The notes under the pieces are model-generated. The model had not been told where the DNA came from, ran no database searches, and saw only the letters and a list, made by a program, of their open reading frames with translations. DNA of 64,000 nucleotides from NCBI GenBank assembly GCA_902363255.1, contig CABIZO010000003.1, positions 558,001 through 622,000 of the forward strand. Direction: 5' to 3'. A program made the position numbers and the translations under genes. Numbering within the stretch: position 1 is the first letter of the stretch; every line of letters begins with the position of its first letter. Of the stretch, positions 60,597 to 64,000 are shown piece by piece. Source of the stretch: Peptostreptococcaceae bacterium. Its GTDB lineage: Bacteria > Bacillota > Clostridia > Peptostreptococcales > Peptostreptococcaceae.

Positions 60597-61031
60597 ATGA
60601 GAAAGACATTATTATTGATTATACTAATATCTACTACGGTTATGTTTTATGCTTGCAATAAAAGTTCAGATGAAGATAATCCAGTATCTCTTTACTCTGT
60701 AGATATAAATTCATTAAATAATCAAAAAATATTAAATGTAATAAATGATGAAAATTTGGATGATGGTGTTTATCAAATAATAACAAATAGTAATAACTAT
60801 ATATTTTTTAAAGGTATTGAAAATAAGTATACAAATATCAGATCAATGCTTGAAGATAAGACTCTTATAATCAGTTGCTATAGAGAACCATCTTCTGAAA
60901 ATAACGATAAACTCTATGTTATAAGAGAGAAAAATACTACTTCATCTAATGATAAAAGTATATTTTTTGATACAATTATCCTAAATATAAATGATAAAGA
61001 AGTTCCATTTAATTCTGTTCAAATAATATAA
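60597..61031 (+). CDS. Putative small lipoprotein
   Basis: A 144-residue protein of unknown function. It has a lipoprotein signal peptide (MRKTLLLIILISTTVMFYAC, Cys at about residue 20) and an acidic, Asn- and Ser-rich body with repeated beta-like segments (YQIITNSNNYIFFKG and LYVIREKN). It starts after AAGGAGG, 14 bases past the M20 stop, so co-transcription is likely. I recognise no domain. Surface anchoring next to an amidohydrolase is the only contextual clue. Confidence 0.75.
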   Translation: MRKTLLLIILISTTVMFYACNKSSDEDNPVSLYSVDINSLNNQKILNVINDENLDDGVYQIITNSNNYIFFKGIENKYTNIRSMLEDKTLIISCYREPSSENNDKLYVIREKNTTSSNDKSIFFDTIILNINDKEVPFNSVQII

Positions 61032-61058
61032 AAAAGCTCATTAAAAATGAGCTTTTTT
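61030..61058. terminator. Bidirectional terminator between the lipoprotein and MATE genes
   Basis: The stem AAAAAAGCTCATT (61030-61042) / AATGAGCTTTTTT (61046-61058) has T or A runs on both sides. It overlaps the stop codon of the MATE gene. Confidence 0.88.
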
Positions 61059-62409
61059 ATATTTCATGTAATTTCCATTTGTTACCCTTATATCTAGTAA
61101 TAAAGAATATTGCTCTAAATATCCAATCAATACTCATAGCTACCCAGACTCCAAACACGCCCATATTCATATATTTTCCCAATATATAACTAAAACCAAT
61201 TCTAAAAATCCACATAGAAAATGTAGCCACTATCATACAGTATTTAACATCATTGGCTGAACGAAGAGTATTAGGAAGGACAAAAGAAACTGTCCAAATA
61301 ATAATTGATAAACTTCCATGATATAAAATAATATTTCGTGCAATTTCTGCTGTATTATCAGATAAATTATATGCTTTTAAAATCATTGGCATACTTATAA
61401 AGGTAATTATAACCGTTATTAATATACATATAGTGCATATTTTAACTAATTTTTTTGTATAGTACTTTGTTTGATTATAATCCCCTGCTCCTATACATTG
61501 AGAAGTTACAGAAAGGGTAGCTTGACTAATCGCCATACCAGGTATTATTTGAAAGAGTCCAACTGAGTTTGCTACAGCATTAGCTGCAATTGCCGTTGTT
61601 CCGAAAGTTGCAATTAAGTTTAATACTATAATTTTTCCAAGTTGAAACATACCGTTTTCTAGACCATTGGGTATTCCAATATAAAGTATTTTTCTTATTA
61701 ATGTTTTATCAAATTTCTTACAAATTCTTTTAGGTAAATGAATTTGTAAGTTCTCATTTCTTATTAAAATAAAAATCACTATAGCCGCTACAACCCTAGA
61801 GAAAACTGTAGGAATAGCTGCACCTGCAATACCAATTTTAAAAATATAAATTAAAAAATAATTTCCTATAAAGTTTATTAAATTCATCATAATAGATATT
61901 TTCATTGTTATTTTCGAATTTCCCATAGCGCGAAATAAAGCAGCTCCACCGTTATATATTGCTATAAATGGAATAGATAAAAATACTATCGTTAAATAAG
62001 TATTAGAATAATTCATAACATCCTGTTCTATCTCTCCAAAAACTATATTAAGAATAAAATATTTACTCAAATATCCTATTATCATAACAGTAATAGAACT
62101 TAATAGCAGAAAAATAACAAGCTGCTCAGCACTTTTACATGCTTTATCTTCTTTCTTTTGTCCTAAATATTGACCTGCTACAACAGCTCCCCCAGTGGCT
62201 AGAGCTGTAAAGACATTTATTACAAGAATATTTATACTATCTACTAAAGATACTGCAGATACAGCCGATTCACCTATACTAGCAATCATAATAGAATCAA
62301 CTAAACCTACAGTTACTAACAAAAATTGCTCTATTATTAAAGGAAATATAAGCTTATATAAGCTCTTATCTGAGAATAAATACGTATTCGGTTTCGATGT
62401 AATTTCCAT
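61057..62409 (-). CDS. MATE family efflux transporter
   Basis: Multidrug or metabolite antiporter with twelve predicted membrane segments and 450 residues. The N-terminal half shows PLIIEQFLLVTVGLVDSIMIASIGESAVSAVS and GGAVVAGQYLGQKKEDKA. The second half repeats the pattern with ANAVANSVGLFQIIPGMAISQATLSVTSQ. The substrate and coupling ion cannot be read. It is monocistronic, with no adjacent regulator. Confidence 0.93.
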   Translation of the reverse strand: MEITSKPNTYLFSDKSLYKLIFPLIIEQFLLVTVGLVDSIMIASIGESAVSAVSLVDSINILVINVFTALATGGAVVAGQYLGQKKEDKACKSAEQLVIFLLLSSITVMIIGYLSKYFILNIVFGEIEQDVMNYSNTYLTIVFLSIPFIAIYNGGAALFRAMGNSKITMKISIMMNLINFIGNYFLIYIFKIGIAGAAIPTVFSRVVAAIVIFILIRNENLQIHLPKRICKKFDKTLIRKILYIGIPNGLENGMFQLGKIIVLNLIATFGTTAIAANAVANSVGLFQIIPGMAISQATLSVTSQCIGAGDYNQTKYYTKKLVKICTICILITVIITFISMPMILKAYNLSDNTAEIARNIILYHGSLSIIIWTVSFVLPNTLRSANDVKYCMIVATFSMWIFRIGFSYILGKYMNMGVFGVWVAMSIDWIFRAIFFITRYKGNKWKLHEI

Positions 62410-62536
62410 AACCCCACCCCTTCATTACAATTTTTACCAATAACAATTATAGCAGATATACATTTTGTACACATAAATAATATTTTGATTCAGAAATTTT
62501 CCATGGATTAGAGTTCATTATAATTTCCTTGCATAT

Positions 62537-62571
62537 AAAAAAGGAAGATAGTAAATTTCATCTTCCTTTTT
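62537..62571 (-). terminator. Terminator of metY
   Basis: The stem AAAAAAGGAAGAT (62537-62549) / ATCTTCCTTTTT (62560-62571) is followed by a T run on the minus strand, just past the metY stop. Confidence 0.88.
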
Positions 62572-62578
62572 ATAATTT

Positions 62579-63868
62579 CTACAGCGATGATTTTTCTAAA
62601 GCTTGGTTTAAATCCCAAATTAAATCATTCACATCTTCTATTCCCACAGATACTCTTATCATATCTGGTGTAACTCCGGCCAATTCTTGTTCTTCTTCAT
62701 TTAGTTGGGCATGCGTTGTGCTTGCTGGATGAATAACAAGCGATTTAGCATCTGCTACATTAGCAAGATGAGAGAAAATTTGAAGAGATTCTATAAATTT
62801 AATCCCTGCTTCTAACCCTCCTTTTATTCCAAAGGTAAATATTGACCCTGGCCCCTTTGGCAAATATTTTTGACCTAAATCATAATATTTATTTCCTTTT
62901 AAACCTGGATAGTTTACCCATGCCACTTGAGGATGATTATTTAAAAACGCTGTAATTTTTTTAGTATTTTCCACATGTCTTTCAACTCTTAAAGATAAAG
63001 TTTCTAATCCTATCAATAATTGAAATGCACTTTGCGCACTTAAAGATGCTCCTGTATCTCTCAGATATTGAGCTAATAATTTTGTAGCATAAGCAGCTTT
63101 TCCACAGTCTTTAGCATAATTTAATCCATTATAAGATAAATCTGGCTCTGTTAAGCATGGAAATTTTCCACTAGCTATCCAATCAAAGTTTCCACTATCA
63201 ACTACTATTCCACCTAAAGTTGTACCATGTCCACCTATAAATTTAGTAGCTGAATGAACAACGATATCCACACCATAATCAAATACTTTGATTAAGTAAG
63301 GTGTTCCAAATGTATTATCTAACATAAATGGAATTTTAGCTTCATGAGCAATATCCGCAATTTTTTCTATATCAATTATATTTATCCCTGGATTTCCTAT
63401 AGTCTCTGCATAAACAAGCCTTGTTTTTTCATTTATTGCTGCTCTAAAACTTTCTGGATCATCAGGATTAACAAAATGTGTTTTTATACCTAATTTAGGT
63501 AACATATTAGCAAGTAAATTAAATGTTCCTCCATATATAGTTGGAGCTGCCACAATTTCATCCCCAGCTTGAAGTATATTTAATATTGCTGCATTTATTG
63601 CACCCATACCTGATGCAAATGCTACAGCTCCCACTCCCCCTTCAAGTAAAGCCATTCTTTCCTCAAATACTAATACAGTTGGATTTGATATTCTTGAATA
63701 AATATGTCCATCTGTTTTTAATGCAAATAAATCAGCACCATGTTTAACACTTTCAAAACAATATGATGTTGTTTGATAAATTGGAACTGCTCTAGCTCCT
63801 GTAGTTGAATCTGGACTTTGTCCCCCATGAACTTGTAATGTTGCAAAACCTAATTTTCTTTCACTCAT
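62579..63868 (-). CDS. metY: O-acetylhomoserine sulfhydrylase
   Basis: PLP enzyme that makes homocysteine from O-acetyl-L-homoserine and sulfide in methionine synthesis; it may also use O-acetylserine. The 429-residue protein has the Cys/Met-metabolism fold: GFATLQVHGGQSPDSTTGARAVPIYQTTSY, the glycine-rich loop ASGMGAINAAIL, DNTFGTPYL, and the PLP Lys in VVHSATKFIGGHGTTLGG (about residue 208). The ATG follows AAGGGGG. A terminator-like hairpin lies about 80 bases upstream. Confidence 0.95.
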   Translation of the reverse strand: MSERKLGFATLQVHGGQSPDSTTGARAVPIYQTTSYCFESVKHGADLFALKTDGHIYSRISNPTVLVFEERMALLEGGVGAVAFASGMGAINAAILNILQAGDEIVAAPTIYGGTFNLLANMLPKLGIKTHFVNPDDPESFRAAINEKTRLVYAETIGNPGINIIDIEKIADIAHEAKIPFMLDNTFGTPYLIKVFDYGVDIVVHSATKFIGGHGTTLGGIVVDSGNFDWIASGKFPCLTEPDLSYNGLNYAKDCGKAAYATKLLAQYLRDTGASLSAQSAFQLLIGLETLSLRVERHVENTKKITAFLNNHPQVAWVNYPGLKGNKYYDLGQKYLPKGPGSIFTFGIKGGLEAGIKFIESLQIFSHLANVADAKSLVIHPASTTHAQLNEEEQELAGVTPDMIRVSVGIEDVNDLIWDLNQALEKSSL

Positions 63869-63947
63869 TATTTATATCCCCCTTGTTATAAAGTACAAAT
63901 TATATTAAAACAATGTATAAAAACCTTATAAGTTATATCTCATAACT

Positions 63948-63983
63948 AAAAAAGACTCTTTTACCTTAAGATAAAAGAGTCTT
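63948..63983 (-). terminator. Terminator-like hairpin upstream of metY
   Basis: The stem AAGACTCTTTTA (63952-63963) / TAAAAGAGTCTT (63972-63983) is followed on the minus strand by about six T (63953-63948). It either ends the gene beyond the right edge or belongs to a leader of metY. The window ends 17 bases later, so the choice cannot be made. Confidence 0.75.
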
Positions 63984-64000
63984 AAAAATCTAAGATCTAT

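Noticed and set aside
1..64000. CRISPR arrays, insertion sequences, prophage, tRNA or rRNA genes
   Set aside because: No regularly spaced repeats, transposase or integrase motifs, phage structural genes or tRNA-like cloverleaf ends were seen on reading both strands.

Overview
The window is low-GC, AT-rich Firmicutes DNA. It looks like an endospore-forming member of the Clostridia, most likely Peptostreptococcaceae related to Clostridioides, Paraclostridium, Romboutsia or Terrisporobacter. The evidence is the sporulation genes (spoIIGA, sigE, sigG, spoIVA, spoVD/spoVE-type genes, YIEGIA proteins, ylmC/ymxH), diaminopimelate epimerase, AGGAGG-type ribosome binding sites, frequent TTG starts and short T-rich intrinsic terminators. 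The genus assignment is inference. Almost everything is conserved chromosomal core. I see no prophage, insertion sequence, CRISPR array, tRNA or rRNA. The clearest accessory gene is an OLD-family nuclease.

Layout. 1-2569 (minus): start of rpoZ, then gmk, yicC and dapF. 2798-9580 (mostly plus): an envelope-hydrolase block of VanY-type carboxypeptidase with SH3 domains, rqcH, a lipoprotein amidase and a GH25 lysozyme with Ig-like and FN3 repeats. 9616-13455 (minus): OLD-family nuclease, then a PyrR-attenuated pyrR-uraA operon. 13697-19580: rluD-like, lspA, polysaccharide deacetylase, a DksA-like zinc protein, mtnN, and a divergent degV/tetR pair with a visible operator. 19624-27085: ileS with a T-box leader, then the divIVA-ylmH-yggT-sepF-yggS division cluster and an HlyD-like gene. 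27193-31720: DMT transporter, DUF1540, serS, AGCS symporter. 32097-40309: spoIVA, gpsA, plsY, der, a DUF512 radical-SAM-like protein and a three-gene YIEGIA locus. 40420-47914: two-component system, pgeF, nrdR, ylmC, sigG, sigE, spoIIGA, ftsZ. 48348-59171: the division and cell-wall cluster ftsL-spoVD-murF-mraY-murD-spoVE/ftsW-murG-murA-divIB. 59422-63868: M20 amidohydrolase with a small lipoprotein, a MATE transporter and metY.

How the genes fit together. Two themes dominate: peptidoglycan synthesis, remodelling and division, and sporulation control. SpoIIGA activates pro-sigma-E, which with sigma-G directs envelope genes such as spoIVA. The spoVD/spoVE-type pair sits in the mur cluster, and sepF is present while no ftsA is seen beside ftsZ.

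Several regulatory elements can be read directly: a T-box (ileS), a PyrR-binding hairpin plus terminator (pyrR), a TetR operator just downstream of the degV promoter, a Spo0A-box-like site with a long-spacer promoter at spoIIGA, and two long hairpins that bury the ribosome binding sites of spoIVA and murA.

The points most worth a second look are the GxHH active-site signature in IleRS, the two SD-sequestering hairpins, the YIEGIA locus next to a DUF512 radical-SAM-like protein, the TetR/DegV switch, and the stand-alone OLD nuclease.
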